From Chitinophagaceae bacterium (GTDB taxonomy: Bacteria > Bacteroidota > Bacteroidia > Chitinophagales > Chitinophagaceae), in assembly GCA_947461645.1 (NCBI GenBank), contig CANHMN010000008.1, forward strand, positions 1-18,203: a stretch of DNA of 18,203 nucleotides, in the 5' to 3' direction. The notes below the pieces were generated by a model. That model was not told where the DNA came from. It saw nothing but the letters and a program-made list of their open reading frames with translations, and did no database searches. Numbering within the stretch: the first letter of the stretch is position 1; each line of letters begins with the position of its first letter. Position numbers and translations under genes: made by a program. Below are positions 1-7,294 of the stretch, piece by piece.

Positions 1-1
1 A

Positions 2-739
2 TTTCATGCTTTCAAATCAGCTGTGTCAATACCTGAAGCTTTTGCGGTAATAAATTCAGATGAGTTGAAATACACAGCAGAAAAGGAACTTCAAAAACTT
101 GCCGTTAAATTAATAGGAGAGAAGCCGGTAAAATATGATGTGATGGCAGCTGATGGAGATCCGGCTGAACTTATTTTACGCTACATTCAAAAATACGAAG
201 ATCCTTTGGTCGTATGTGGTTTGAAGCTTAAAAGTAAATTACTGATGAGGTTGTTTGGAGATGTTATAACAGGACTACTAACGCATATCCATTTTCCAAT
301 GCTGGTAGTACCAGAAGGAACAACCATTTATAATTGGCAAAGATTAGTTTTTGCTACCGATTTTCATTTGGATACCGATATCAGAACGCTATCGCCAATA
401 TTGTCTTTTGCCCGATTGAACTCAGCCCAAATATCTGTTTTGAGGATTATGTCAACTGATGCGGCTGTTATTGAAGAAATGAATTACAGGTCTGAGCGAA
501 TTACCGATTTTCTGAGTACCTACCATCCTGATTTTGTTTTTTTACGTTCGGATGATGTGTCTGATAGTATTTGCAAATATATCAAGGAGCATAAGACTGA
601 TTTGTTGGTTATGATAACAAAGCCTCATTCCTTTTTAGAAAGAGTATTCGACAAAAGCGAGACACGCACTGTGCTGCATGATTTGTTTGTACCCTTGCTG
701 TTACTTCCGGAAATCACAATTCATTTAGGTAATCATTGA
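2..739 (+). CDS. Universal stress protein (UspA family), 5' end missing
   Basis: The reading frame is open to the left edge (codons from position 2 read F-H-A-F-K-S-A before the GTG at 23), so the N-terminus lies outside the window and the GTG is not a credible start. About 245 residues are visible. They look like the end of a first Usp domain, with DGDPAELI and the phosphate-loop region VVCGLKLKS...FGDVITGLL followed by FPMLVVPE, then a second domain opening with RLVFATDF and closing with HDLFVPLLLLPE. Tandem-Usp proteins of about 270-280 residues are common in Bacteroidota, so probably only 30-40 residues are missing. The G-2X-G-9X-G nucleotide-binding signature is degenerate, so ATP binding cannot be assumed. 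Such proteins are cytosolic and generally linked to stress or growth arrest; no specific role is visible. The gene ends just ahead of a bidirectional hairpin. Confidence 0.85.
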   Translation, partial: FHAFKSAVSIPEAFAVINSDELKYTAEKELQKLAVKLIGEKPVKYDVMAADGDPAELILRYIQKYEDPLVVCGLKLKSKLLMRLFGDVITGLLTHIHFPMLVVPEGTTIYNWQRLVFATDFHLDTDIRTLSPILSFARLNSAQISVLRIMSTDAAVIEEMNYRSERITDFLSTYHPDFVFLRSDDVSDSICKYIKEHKTDLLVMITKPHSFLERVFDKSETRTVLHDLFVPLLLLPEITIHLGNH

Positions 740-768
740 GCGAAAAAAGTTCAATTAGATTTATCAAA

Positions 769-797
769 AAAAAACACCCGAAAATTGGGTGTTTTTT
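769..797. terminator. Bidirectional intrinsic terminator between convergent genes
   Basis: A perfect 11-bp stem (AAAAAACACCC at 769-779 and GGGTGTTTTTT at 787-797) encloses a 7-nt loop. There is a T-run on the right arm, and the A-run on the left arm becomes a T-run on the other strand. It lies 30 bp past the universal stress gene stop and 25 bp past the stop of the minus-strand protease gene, so it can end transcription from both sides. Confidence 0.9.
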
Positions 798-821
798 GAT
801 ATTTAGAAGAAGTATGTATTC

Positions 822-2678
822 TTAATTGTTATTTGCAATAACAACAGATCCGGAAGCAAGAAGCTTGCCATACGCATCGCGTAATAAGATTACATAACTT
901 CCCGCTCCCAGTTTATTTGAGCCGGGGATTTTGAAAAGGTTGTTGCCATGTTTTATGTTCTCGTAAGTATTTTCTAAAACTTTTGAACCTTTTGTATCGA
1001 AAACTGCAATATTGACTTTTCTTATTTGATTGCCGTTCAAAACATTGTACATGTAAGCAATGGTAAAATCACCATTACGTGACGGATTAGGGTATACGAA
1101 GGAAGATCCGTTTACCGTTAAATTAATTACGTTGGAAGTTGTTGTTCCACACGGCGAAGTGATCAAAACCCTGAATTTGTAATTATTCATCGCCATGGTA
1201 ACACTTAAGTTGTAGTTTGCTGAATTGCTGTTAGGTAAATCGGTAAAAGTTGAGCCATTGTTGTTGCTTACTTGCCACTGATATTGAGCGCCTATTGCAT
1301 TAGTAGCTACGCTTAATGTGGCATCTGTTCCATCAGTTGCAACCACATCAACAGGTTGGGAAGTTATGGATGGTCCTTCTCCCGGAGTTATCACAAAAGA
1401 AACCATTGTAGTTTGTATGGCAGTTCCGGCGGTACCTGTGATGGTTATGGGATAAGTTCCAGGCGCAATGGTTCCGGCATCATTAAGCGAAATAGTTGTA
1501 CTGTTTCCTGGTGTTAATGGATTAGCCGTAAACGAAACTGTTGTACCTGCAGGAACACCAGATGCAGAAAGGTTGATTGGAGTAGTAAATGTACCTGATA
1601 CGTTGGATGCAAGTATTGCTGAAGCAGAAGCAGAGCCGCAGTTTGCTGTAGTAGGTGCAACAGATTCAAAAGAGAAGCTTCCGGATTGTAAAGGTTCGCA
1701 CCCATTTGAGTTCATTAGTGCAGCTCTTGATCCACCCGTAGAAAACAAGGCCTGCATTCTGGTTGATTGACCTGCTGTAAACATCAACATACAGGCATCA
1801 TCTGTGTAATCCATAAAGTTCATGAACATGTCGCCGTTAGGGCCATTATTACATGTAACTTGAGGGAAGGTTGGGCATCCGAAATTGGAGGTTTGTTGTG
1901 TTGGAGTGTCACCTACAAAATCGTTTCCACAAGTTCCGCTTCCCCAAACATGCAATAGATTCAACCAATGTCCTACCTCATGAGTTGCCGTTCTTCCCAA
2001 ATCATAAGGACTTGCTGTTCCGGGGTTTAGGGCACTTCCAATAGCAGAATACAAAATTACAACCCCATCGGTAGATGCCGGTCCTCCCGGGAACTGAGCA
2101 TATCCCAATAGACTGCTACCCAAATTACAAACCCAGATATTGAGGTATTTGGAACTAGGCCAAGCATTGTTTCCACCTGTAGATGCAGACTTAACTTTAT
2201 CATCGTCAATAAATGAATTTACAGTAGTAGATTTATGAATAATACCTGTAGTTGGTAAGCCGTTGGGATCACGTTGAGCCAGACAAAATTGAATTTTAGT
2301 ATCAGCATGCACACCCCTGAAAACGTTAGGTACTAAATTGGTATCTGAATTTAGTTTTGCAAAATCTAAGTTCAATTGGTTGAGTTGAGCAATGCACTGA
2401 GCATCGCTTATGTTTTGTGCTGCGGTTTTGTATACAACGTGGAAAACAACTGGAATAGTTACAATAGGTACATTGGTATTGTTTGTTCTGTGGTTTTGTA
2501 CATAGGATGCAGTATGCTCTTCGATAGCTTGCATTCTTGCTGATAAACTTGGGTCAGCAGCTTTTAATGCTTCAAGGTGTTCCATCGTGGAACAGTTTCT
2601 TCTAAGGGTTTCTTGTGCAAAAAGGGAGGTGCTGAATGTTAGAAAAACTCCACACAAAAGGAGTATATTTTTTTTCAT
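822..2678 (-). CDS. Secreted M43-family zinc metalloprotease with Ig-like region and T9SS sorting domain
   Basis: Predicted exported metalloendopeptidase of the M43 (pregnancy-associated plasma protein-A/cytophagalysin) group, 618 residues. I chose the ATG at 2678 (MKKNILLLCGVF) over a GTG seven codons upstream because it directly opens a Sec signal peptide, probably cleaved after SLFA. The catalytic zinc motif HEVGHWLNLLH (about residues 233-243) is the extended HExxHxxxxxH, and a Met-turn follows in MNFMDYTDD (about 286-294). Behind the protease domain are a beta-rich linker with cysteine, an Ig-like segment (QPVDVVATDGTDATLSV ... YQWQVSNNNG), and a type A T9SS C-terminal domain opening with VYPNPSRNGDF, which should direct outer-membrane crossing and surface attachment or release. 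It lies 91 bp after mtnN on the same strand, so co-transcription is uncertain. Substrate unknown. Confidence 0.93.
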   Translation of the reverse strand: MKKNILLLCGVFLTFSTSLFAQETLRRNCSTMEHLEALKAADPSLSARMQAIEEHTASYVQNHRTNNTNVPIVTIPVVFHVVYKTAAQNISDAQCIAQLNQLNLDFAKLNSDTNLVPNVFRGVHADTKIQFCLAQRDPNGLPTTGIIHKSTTVNSFIDDDKVKSASTGGNNAWPSSKYLNIWVCNLGSSLLGYAQFPGGPASTDGVVILYSAIGSALNPGTASPYDLGRTATHEVGHWLNLLHVWGSGTCGNDFVGDTPTQQTSNFGCPTFPQVTCNNGPNGDMFMNFMDYTDDACMLMFTAGQSTRMQALFSTGGSRAALMNSNGCEPLQSGSFSFESVAPTTANCGSASASAILASNVSGTFTTPINLSASGVPAGTTVSFTANPLTPGNSTTISLNDAGTIAPGTYPITITGTAGTAIQTTMVSFVITPGEGPSITSQPVDVVATDGTDATLSVATNAIGAQYQWQVSNNNGSTFTDLPNSNSANYNLSVTMAMNNYKFRVLITSPCGTTTSNVINLTVNGSSFVYPNPSRNGDFTIAYMYNVLNGNQIRKVNIAVFDTKGSKVLENTYENIKHGNNLFKIPGSNKLGAGSYVILLRDAYGKLLASGSVVIANNN

Positions 2679-2769
2679 TTTTTGAATTTTATTGCACACA
2701 ATTTAGTGAATTTAAGAGCATTAATAAAAATTTATAGTTGAAAGTAAATCTCAGCTTAAAGCCTTTCGT

Positions 2770-3528
2770 TTAGCTTAAAATACACTTTATAATTTCTTTG
2801 CTGAATCTTCCTGCAATGTTTTCTATGAACCATTCAAAATTTGCTGATGATTGACCATCAGCTTTGTCGGAGATAACTCTTATAACTGCAAAAGGGATTG
2901 TGAATTCATAACAAACTTGAGCCACCGAAGCACCTTCCATCTCTACGCAGCAAACTGAGGGTAATTTTTCTTTCAATTTCAATTTTGAATCGGAGCTTGC
3001 AAAAAAGTGATCTCCACTAGCAATGTCTCCAACGTAAATTTTAGGTGAACTGCTTTGAATTGAAGTTGAGTTGTTGGTGTTTTGATCCAATGGCCATGTT
3101 GATAAATCAGATTGATTGATCCTATCATAGATGTATTTGCTGAACACTAGATCACTTTCGAAATGTAATTTTTGAAGCAAGGGAATTTCAAATTCTTGCA
3201 TCAATGGCCTTGCGTCCATGTCATGCTGAAAAAATCGTTGTCCTATAACGATGTCGCCAATGGTTAGGTTAGGATCGATAGCACCTGCAACACCTGTAAA
3301 AATAATTTTAGTTACATTAAACTTCAATATAAGAGTGGTGGTTGTTGCAGCTGCAGCTACTTTCCCCCACCTAGAAAATACAATTACTACTTTATGTTTG
3401 TTGATAAACCCAGTATGGTAGATTCTATTTCCAATTTCGACACTGGTAGGAGCGTCCACCAATTCTAATATAAGATCTATCTCTTGGGGCATAGCGCCCA
3501 TAATGCCAATGATTTCTTCTTTGTTCAA
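2770..3528 (-). CDS. mtnN: 5'-methylthioadenosine/S-adenosylhomocysteine nucleosidase
   Basis: Cytosolic nucleosidase that splits adenine from 5'-methylthioadenosine and S-adenosylhomocysteine, clearing by-products of SAM-dependent reactions and feeding methionine salvage. The 252-residue protein opens with IGIMGAMPQEI, whose Glu16 matches the family's active-site acid at the N-terminus. TGVAGAIDP (about 78-86) and GDIVIG (91-96) form the purine nucleoside phosphorylase-type core. VEMEGAS (195-201; Glu198) and ISDKADG (219-225; Asp221) supply the ribose-binding Glu and catalytic Asp. It is about 20 residues longer than the E. coli enzyme, mainly through an Asn/Ser/Thr-rich insertion near residues 147-162 before YVGDIASGD. 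It follows the acetyltransferase-like gene after only 27 bp, suggesting one transcript. Futalosine hydrolase is a related alternative, but the VEMEGA and SD pattern and the opening fit MTAN better. Confidence 0.88.
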   Translation of the reverse strand: MNKEEIIGIMGAMPQEIDLILELVDAPTSVEIGNRIYHTGFINKHKVVIVFSRWGKVAAAATTTTLILKFNVTKIIFTGVAGAIDPNLTIGDIVIGQRFFQHDMDARPLMQEFEIPLLQKLHFESDLVFSKYIYDRINQSDLSTWPLDQNTNNSTSIQSSSPKIYVGDIASGDHFFASSDSKLKLKEKLPSVCCVEMEGASVAQVCYEFTIPFAVIRVISDKADGQSSANFEWFIENIAGRFSKEIIKCILS

Positions 3529-3555
3529 GGAGCTTGTAATTTTAATATTGAAATA

Positions 3556-4224
3556 CTATAAATATTTCTCGTCGATTATTCTGGGTCTTATTATTTTGCC
3601 AGGGATGCCGTATGCTACAATATTGTCAGGTAAATTTTTATTGATGTAGGATGCGGCACCAATTACGGAATGCTTGCCAATTTTGATGCCGTGTTTAATG
3701 GTAGCGCTTATCCCTATTGCAGAAAAATCACCAATGCTAACGTCTCCACCTGTTGTTGTATTGGGCGCAAGGCTTGAAAAATTACCTATGCTATTGTCGT
3801 GATCAATACCGGCTTTTGTATTAAGGATACAAAAATCTCCGATGTTGCTTGAACTATTAATGACAACACCTGCCATTATACAAACCCCCTTACCAATCTT
3901 TACATCTCTTGCGATTTGAGCAGAAGGGTGTATTATCGAAGGAAAGGCGATATCGGGAAATAGCGATTCTATTTTTAATTTCACTTTGTGTCTTGTTGAA
4001 TTGTCACCAATAGCAATAAAAAAGTGGCAATTTGGAAATTCTGCTCTCAGTTGAACAAGTTCATTATCGCTTCCCAAAACAGGGTATCCCATTACGAAAG
4101 TTTTGGGTTGAGGGTTGGCATTCACAAATCCTGCAATTGAAAACAATCCTTGTTTTTCAATGATGTCTACAATTACTTTTCCATGTCCCTCCGAACCGAT
4201 GATGATAATTTTTTCCTTGTTCAT
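3556..4224 (-). CDS. NeuD/PglD-like sugar acyltransferase (left-handed beta-helix)
   Basis: Predicted acetyl-CoA-dependent O- or N-acetyltransferase acting on a sugar or nucleotide sugar, 222 residues, the usual length for the family. The N-terminal Rossmann-like part (IIIIGSEGHGKVIVDII, residues 6-22) is the substrate-binding fold typical of NeuD and PglD. From about residue 100 onward, hexapeptide repeats (HPSAQIARDVKIGKGV, INSSSNIGDF, SIGNFSSLAPN, VSIGDFSAIG, IKIGKHSVIG) build the left-handed beta-helix. His142 in AGIDHDNSIGNF sits where PglD has its catalytic His, and the end YGIPGKIIR is the common PxK-type close. The ATG at 4224 overlaps the edge of a 10-bp palindrome. No other glycan-biosynthesis gene is in the window, so the acceptor sugar is unknown. 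It is the first gene ahead of mtnN. Confidence 0.85.
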   Translation of the reverse strand: MNKEKIIIIGSEGHGKVIVDIIEKQGLFSIAGFVNANPQPKTFVMGYPVLGSDNELVQLRAEFPNCHFFIAIGDNSTRHKVKLKIESLFPDIAFPSIIHPSAQIARDVKIGKGVCIMAGVVINSSSNIGDFCILNTKAGIDHDNSIGNFSSLAPNTTTGGDVSIGDFSAIGISATIKHGIKIGKHSVIGAASYINKNLPDNIVAYGIPGKIIRPRIIDEKYL

Positions 4225-4234
4225 TACTATAGTA
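4225..4234. promoter_or_regulatory. Perfect 10-bp palindrome in the divergent region ahead of the acetyltransferase gene
   Basis: TACTATAGTA is self-complementary and abuts the start codon of the minus-strand acetyltransferase gene, in the 136-bp spacer shared with the divergent carboxylase gene. It could be an operator or part of a promoter, but a short AT-rich palindrome is expected by chance fairly often. No Bacteroidota TAnnTTTG -7 box was recognised in the spacer. Confidence 0.2.
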
Positions 4235-4360
4235 TCCTTTTTAAATCTAAAGTTAATGAAAAGGGCTTAGTTCAATGTTGTTTCTATTATTGTAAGGCTA
4301 AAATGGCATAAATTGCACATGGATTTTTATTTCTATCGCCCAAAAAAAAATCTACAAGTT

Positions 4361-5989
4361 ATGAGCAACGATTTCAATCGCAATGAGGATTACAATAAAC
4401 TCGCGTGGTCGGGTGTAAAGCAAAAGCTCGACCAAATTTATCTTGGTGGTGGGAAAAAAGCCATTCAAAAACAAAAGGAGAGAAATAAGCTTACAGCCAG
4501 AGAGCGAATCGAATATCTGGTTGATAAAGACAGCACCTTCATTGAAATTGGTGCTTTTGCAGGATATGAAATGTATGAGGATCAAGGCGGTTGTCCGTCT
4601 GGAGGTACTGTTGCAGGAGTTGGTTTTGTTAGTGGGAAACAATGTGTTATTGTGGCCAATGATCAAACGGTAAAAGCCGGAGCTTGGTTTCCCATCACAG
4701 GCAAAAAAAACCTCAGGATGCAGGAAATTGCAATGGAGAACAAACTTCCCATTATTTATATTGTAGACAGTGCTGGAGTTTACTTGCCAATGCAAGACGA
4801 GATATTTCCGGATAAAGAACATTTTGGAAGGATATTTCGCAACAACGCTAAAATGAGTGCCATGGGAATCACGCAAATTGCCGTTGTTACAGGCGCTTGT
4901 GTTGCAGGGGGTGCTTACTTGCCAATCATGAGTGATGAAACAATTATGGTAGAAGATGCCGGATCAATCTTTTTGGCAGGTCCATATTTGGTAAAAGCAG
5001 CAGTAGGAGAAGACATTGATGCAGAAACGCTGGGAGGGGCTATAACACATACAGAAATTTCAGGCATAGCTGATTATAAATTCAAGACCGAGCAGGAGTG
5101 TCTAGATCAGGTTAGGAAAATCATGCACAAGCTGGGACCTCAAGCCAAAGCAGATTTCAATAGGACAGAATCGTCTAGTCCTCAACGTGATACAGCAGAT
5201 ATTTATGGCATTATGAGTGAGAGAAACAGCAAGCCTTACAACATGTTGGATTTAATTTCCTGTATTATTGACAAGGATAGTTTTGATGAGTTCAAGCAAG
5301 ATTACGGGAAGTCGATTGTATGCGGCTATGGCAGAATTGAAGGTTGGGCTGTAGGTATTGTGGCCAATCAAAGATTGGTAGTAAAAAGCAAAAAAGGGGA
5401 GATGCAGATGGGGGGTGTTATTTATAATGATAGTGCAGACAAAGCCGCCAGGTTTATTATGAACTGCAATCAAAAGAAAATTCCTTTGGTGTTTTTGCAA
5501 GATGTGACCGGCTTTATGGTGGGTAGCAGAAGCGAACATTCAGGTATCATCAAAGATGGAGCGAAGCTTGTTAATGCTGTTGCCAATTCTGTGGTGCCCA
5601 AAATCACCGTTATTGTGGGCAATTCTTTTGGAGCAGGCAACTATGCTATGTGCGGTAAAGCTTACGATCCAAGGTTTATTTTTGCCTGGCCAACTGCTAA
5701 AATTGCTGTTATGGGTGGAGAGCAGGCTGCTAAAACACTCTTGCAGATTCAAGTGGCAGCCCTTAAAGCAAAAGGGGAAGAGGTGACTGCAGAAAATGAA
5801 AAAGAGTTTCTAGACAACATTACAGCAAAATACAATAAGCAGACCACTCCTTTTTATGCAGCTTCACGTTTATGGGTAGACGCCATCATTGATCCGAAAG
5901 AAACAAGAAATATAATCGCCCGCTGCTTAGAAGCGGCAGACCACAACCCGGAAATTGAAGCCTTCAAGACAGGTGTCTTTCAAGTTTGA
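4361..5989 (+). CDS. Acyl-CoA carboxylase carboxyltransferase (beta) subunit, methylcrotonyl-CoA carboxylase-like
   Basis: Carboxyltransferase half of a biotin-dependent acyl-CoA carboxylase: it moves CO2 from carboxybiotin to an acyl-CoA. I start it at the ATG at 4361 (MSNDFNRNEDYN), giving 542 residues, the usual size; the open frame extends 16 codons further, but those residues (YFYRPKKN) look non-homologous. The N-terminal half carries KLTARERIEYL, the oxyanion turn GACVAGGAYLP (about 178-188) and IFLAGPYLVKAA (about 203-214). The C-terminal half carries FLQDVTGFMVGS and GNSFGAGNYAMCG (about 420-432), then FAWPTAKIAVMGGEQAA. The stretch GPYLVKAAVGEDIDAETLGGA and the NYAMCG turn resemble the methylcrotonyl-CoA carboxylase beta chain more than propionyl-CoA enzymes, which suggests leucine breakdown, but substrate choice is inferred. 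No biotin carboxylase or biotin carrier gene lies in the window, so the partner must be elsewhere. Confidence 0.93.
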   Translation: MSNDFNRNEDYNKLAWSGVKQKLDQIYLGGGKKAIQKQKERNKLTARERIEYLVDKDSTFIEIGAFAGYEMYEDQGGCPSGGTVAGVGFVSGKQCVIVANDQTVKAGAWFPITGKKNLRMQEIAMENKLPIIYIVDSAGVYLPMQDEIFPDKEHFGRIFRNNAKMSAMGITQIAVVTGACVAGGAYLPIMSDETIMVEDAGSIFLAGPYLVKAAVGEDIDAETLGGAITHTEISGIADYKFKTEQECLDQVRKIMHKLGPQAKADFNRTESSSPQRDTADIYGIMSERNSKPYNMLDLISCIIDKDSFDEFKQDYGKSIVCGYGRIEGWAVGIVANQRLVVKSKKGEMQMGGVIYNDSADKAARFIMNCNQKKIPLVFLQDVTGFMVGSRSEHSGIIKDGAKLVNAVANSVVPKITVIVGNSFGAGNYAMCGKAYDPRFIFAWPTAKIAVMGGEQAAKTLLQIQVAALKAKGEEVTAENEKEFLDNITAKYNKQTTPFYAASRLWVDAIIDPKETRNIIARCLEAADHNPEIEAFKTGVFQV

Positions 5990-6019
5990 TCCCAATGTAT
6001 GTCATTCGATTAATTGCTT

Positions 6020-6493
6020 ATGATTACAATTTACACAGATGGCTCATCTCGAGGAAATCCCGGACCGGGAGGTTATGGAGTAATAATGATGTATAAGGAG
6101 CTACGCAAAGAATTGGCGCAAGGGTTTAGATTAACTACCAACAACAGAATGGAGCTTATGGCAGTTATTATTGGACTGAAAGCCATAAAAAACAAAGAAT
6201 TACCTGTTTGTGTATACTCTGACAGTCAATATGTGGTGAACGCTGTTGAGAAAGGTTGGCTTCTCAACTGGATTAAAACTGATTTCAAAGGAGGTAAAAA
6301 AAACAGGGATTTGTGGATGGAATACCACAAGCTTTCTAGAGGGTTAAAAATTAAGTTCATATGGGTAAGAGGTCATGCCGACAACCTTTTCAACAACAGA
6401 TGTGATGAATTGGCCACTACTGCTGCAGACAGCAGTGAGCTTTTGGTAGATGAAGGATATGAACAGGCAAATGAAAATGGTGCTCTTTTTTGA
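6020..6493 (+). CDS. rnhA: Ribonuclease HI
   Basis: Endonuclease that cuts the RNA strand of RNA:DNA hybrids, removing primers and R-loops. The ATG at 6020 gives MITIYTDGSSRGNPGPGGYG, the classic RNase HI opening; a TTG two codons upstream is less likely. The protein has 157 residues, close to E. coli RnhA. All four DEDD metal ligands are in place: Asp7 (YTDGS), Glu45 (NRMELMAVI), Asp68 (VYSDSQYVV) and Asp129 (NRCDELA), with the loop His119 in VRGHADN. The basic stretch TDFKGGKKNRDLW (about 87-99) corresponds to the substrate-handle region. It starts 30 bp after the carboxylase stop on the same strand, so co-transcription is likely though the functions are unrelated. The acidic tail VDEGYEQANENGALF is unremarkable. 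Confidence 0.96.
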   Translation: MITIYTDGSSRGNPGPGGYGVIMMYKELRKELAQGFRLTTNNRMELMAVIIGLKAIKNKELPVCVYSDSQYVVNAVEKGWLLNWIKTDFKGGKKNRDLWMEYHKLSRGLKIKFIWVRGHADNLFNNRCDELATTAADSSELLVDEGYEQANENGALF

Positions 6494-6583
6494 CTTAACT
6501 TCAATCAAATAAATTTCAAGATAAGTTACCATATTATATAACTCACAATCGCATTCCTAAATAAAAAACTAATCATTTAAGCC

Positions 6584-7288
6584 ATGAGACTAATAGCTCT
6601 GTTCATCTTTGCACTTTTTTTTACATCCTGCACTGCGCAACAAAATAAATTTTCATTAGGGCCTAGTGAATTTAATTCGATATTACTTTCAGGGAAAGAC
6701 AAAATCATCATTGATGTAAGAACTCCTGAAGAATTTCAGAGTGGATTTATCAAAGATGCTGAGAATATTGACTACAATGATGTGCATTTTGCAAAGCATA
6801 TCAGTCAGCTTGATAAAAGCAAAACCTATTTTTTGTATTGTTTGTCCGGTGGAAGAAGTGCTCAGGCCGCTGATATGATGAGAAAAAGTGGCTTTTCAAA
6901 AGTATATGAATTGCAAGGAGGAATGATGGCTTGGAGAAATGGTGACTTGCCCATACAATATGGAAATAATGCCGTACTTACAGATAAAATATCTCGTTCT
7001 GCTTACGATAGTATTGTAAAAAGCAATCAAACTGTATTGATAGATTTTTATGCGCCATGGTGTGGTCCTTGTAAAAAAATGCAGCCGTTGTTAGATGAAC
7101 TGACAACCGAGTACGCAGGAAAGGCATTGATATTCAGAATCAACATTGATGAAAACAAAAAGCTTTCCAAGGAATTAGGGATAGACGAAATCCCTTTCTT
7201 TAAATTATACAAGGGAGGAGTGGAGAAAGGAAACTACATTGGTCAAATGGACAGGGAATCATTTGTTAGAATTCTGAGTATCCAATAA
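6584..7288 (+). CDS. Rhodanese-thioredoxin fusion lipoprotein
   Basis: A 234-residue exported protein joining two sulfur-chemistry domains. The N-terminus (MRLIALFIFALFFTSC) is a signal peptide ending in a lipobox-like FTSC, so Cys16 is probably lipidated and the protein anchored on the periplasmic side of a membrane. Residues about 24-125 form a rhodanese domain: IIIDVRTPEEFQSGFI, then the catalytic loop CLSGGRS with Cys86, and ELQGGMMAWRNG. Residues about 135-234 form a thioredoxin domain: VLIDFYAPWCGPCKKM with the redox pair Cys160 and Cys163, and the cis-proline loop DEIPFFKLYKGG. The intact WCGPC and rhodanese Cys suggest both domains are active, perhaps passing sulfane sulfur or reducing periplasmic disulfides; that coupling is inference. 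A 90-bp AT-rich spacer separates it from rnhA, and it is tail-to-tail with the next gene. Confidence 0.92.
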   Translation: MRLIALFIFALFFTSCTAQQNKFSLGPSEFNSILLSGKDKIIIDVRTPEEFQSGFIKDAENIDYNDVHFAKHISQLDKSKTYFLYCLSGGRSAQAADMMRKSGFSKVYELQGGMMAWRNGDLPIQYGNNAVLTDKISRSAYDSIVKSNQTVLIDFYAPWCGPCKKMQPLLDELTTEYAGKALIFRINIDENKKLSKELGIDEIPFFKLYKGGVEKGNYIGQMDRESFVRILSIQ

Positions 7289-7294
7289 TTGAAT

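Noticed and set aside
23..25. GTG as start of the universal stress protein
   Set aside because: The frame is open to the window edge and the residues before the GTG fit the Usp domain, so the gene is cut by the edge.
1468..1958. Plus-strand open frames inside the M43 protease gene
   Set aside because: They lie opposite a well-supported protein with catalytic motifs and have no domain, signal or start context of their own.
2752..2778. Hairpin-like AGCTTAAA/TTTAGCTT around the mtnN stop
   Set aside because: The stem is broken by a bulge and no T-tract follows on the minus strand, so it is not a convincing terminator.
4352..4876. 174-codon minus-strand open frame opposite the carboxylase gene
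   Set aside because: The opposite strand encodes a clear carboxyltransferase; this frame is compositionally odd and has no recognisable domain.
6494..6540. Possible terminator after rnhA (TAACTT with AAGTTA)
   Set aside because: Only a 6-bp AT-only stem around a loop of about 20 nt and no T-run.
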